From contig NZ_JACHIU010000001.1 in the NCBI RefSeq assembly GCF_014207705.1, positions 7,184,501 through 7,248,500 on the forward strand: a stretch of DNA of 64,000 nt, written 5' to 3'. Each line of letters starts with the position of its first letter. Within the stretch, counting starts at the first letter, position 1. Below, in pieces: positions 63,525-64,000 of the stretch. Made by a program: the position numbers and the translations under genes. This DNA is from Sphaerisporangium rubeum (GTDB lineage Bacteria; Actinomycetota; Actinomycetes; Streptosporangiales; Streptosporangiaceae). The notes beneath the pieces were generated by a model that saw only the letters and a list, made by a program, of their open reading frames with translations, had not been told where the DNA came from and made no database searches.

Positions 63525-64000
63525 GGGATCTGCTCCTTCGCGTCGAACTTCTGACGGACGTAGGACAGGGACCGCAGGAAGTCGTCCCCACCCGGCGCCG
63601 GCCGTCCCGGCCGGCGCTCACCGAGGGGCATCGTCCCGGTGGAGGTCCAGACCAGGCGGCCGTCCCCGTCGAGGCCGCTGCTCGTGCGTCCGGCGTTGCC
63701 GGGATGCAGGCAGTACGGGACGTCGAGGTAGCCGCGGTCGAACGCGCACACCAGGCCGCGGCCGACGTCGGGGTGGAGATCGAGCACCGCGTCCACGAGC
63801 CCTCTGGCCTCCGCCATGACACCCGTGTCCGGGACGGCCGCGGTGCTCCGCGCCGCACGACCGCGTTCGCCTTCCGCCACACTCGCGGCGTATTCGAGCG
63901 CCTCGACGTTCTGCGCGATCGTCGGGATGCGGAACGCCTCGGCGGCGGTCTTGACGATCAGCCGCTCCGAACCGGTGCGCACGGCCAGCTCGGCCGCCTC
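63521..64000 (-). CDS. glmE: Glutamate mutase (methylaspartate mutase) E subunit, C-terminal fragment
   Basis: The last 159 codons of a gene that runs off the right edge; the start is outside the window. The residues match the C-terminal part of the large subunit of cobalamin-dependent glutamate mutase: ERLIVKTAAEAFRIPTIAQN, then DVGRGLVCAFDRGYLDVPYC and HPGNAGRTSSGLDGDGRLVW. The enzyme converts L-glutamate to (2S,3S)-3-methylaspartate. It also needs the small B12-binding GlmS subunit, which is expected just outside. The stop overlaps the AsnRS-like start by 4 nt, so it belongs to the NRPS operon. Confidence 0.8.
   Translation of the reverse strand, partial: EAAELAVRTGSERLIVKTAAEAFRIPTIAQNVEALEYAASVAEGERGRAARSTAAVPDTGVMAEARGLVDAVLDLHPDVGRGLVCAFDRGYLDVPYCLHPGNAGRTSSGLDGDGRLVWTSTGTMPLGERRPGRPAPGGDDFLRSLSYVRQKFDAKEQIP

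Overview
The window is about 70% GC with strong third-position G/C bias. It carries bldC, an actinobacterial purine gene set (purS, purQ, purL, purF, purM), a valine-dehydrogenase-type enzyme, a FadE5-type acyl-CoA dehydrogenase, and DUF3073, DUF6458 and ANTAR proteins. This points to a filamentous actinomycete, possibly Streptosporangiaceae-like; the family is an inference from gene content only.

Layout. 1-4.6 kb: an ECF sigma factor with an overlapping membrane partner, then two multi-pass glycosyltransferase-like proteins (GT-C and PIG-V types) around a small membrane protein. 4.7-7.3 kb: FadE5-type acyl-CoA dehydrogenase behind tandem palindromes, a DUF6458 protein and a Dabb protein. 7.4-10.8 kb: branched-chain 2-oxoacid dehydrogenase E1alpha-E1beta-E2 operon (minus strand). 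11-15 kb: purS, an intercalated RsbW-like ATPase, purQ and purL. 15-18 kb: a membrane class III nucleotide cyclase followed by a Crp/Fnr regulator. 18-21.8 kb: two DHA2 transporters flanking one TetR regulator and sharing operator-like motifs. 21.8-28.3 kb: PhoX-type phosphatase, sterol-carrier-family protein, DUF4190 protein, purF-purM and DUF3073. 28.4-31.2 kb: amino-acid dehydrogenase, a conserved hypothetical gene and bldC. 31.4-38.2 kb: TetR and LacI regulators, a lipoprotein amidase, pyrD, a GAF-ANTAR protein and a YbdK-type carboxylate-amine ligase. 38.2-50.8 kb: accessory genes, namely a flavin monooxygenase, two AhpD paralogues around a SnoaL-like gene, a small Gly/Asp-rich secreted protein, a phosphotransferase, an ECF41-like sigma factor with a divergent epimerase-like gene, a MarR/MMPL pair and a MerR-DinB-like fusion.

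The most striking region is the minus-strand operon from the right edge to 50,764. In transcription order it holds the C-terminal end of a glutamate mutase E subunit (cut by the window), a stand-alone AsnRS-like catalytic core, a glutamate-synthase-like FMN protein, a 2,884-residue three-module NRPS, a VioC/AsnO-type Fe(II)/2-oxoglutarate oxygenase and an SDR. The NRPS reads C-A-T-C-T-C-A-T-TE, so the middle module has no adenylation domain. Its first C domain has Gln in place of the catalytic His, and its two internal T-C blocks are almost identical at DNA level. My reading is that the operon makes 3-methylaspartate from glutamate, may amidate or further oxidise it, and builds it into a short peptide. 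I recognise no known product with this gene combination.

Start codons were chosen from Shine-Dalgarno sequences, overlaps and family length. Several upstream GTG/TTG starts remain uncertain, as stated entry by entry. I found no tRNA, rRNA, CRISPR array or insertion sequence.
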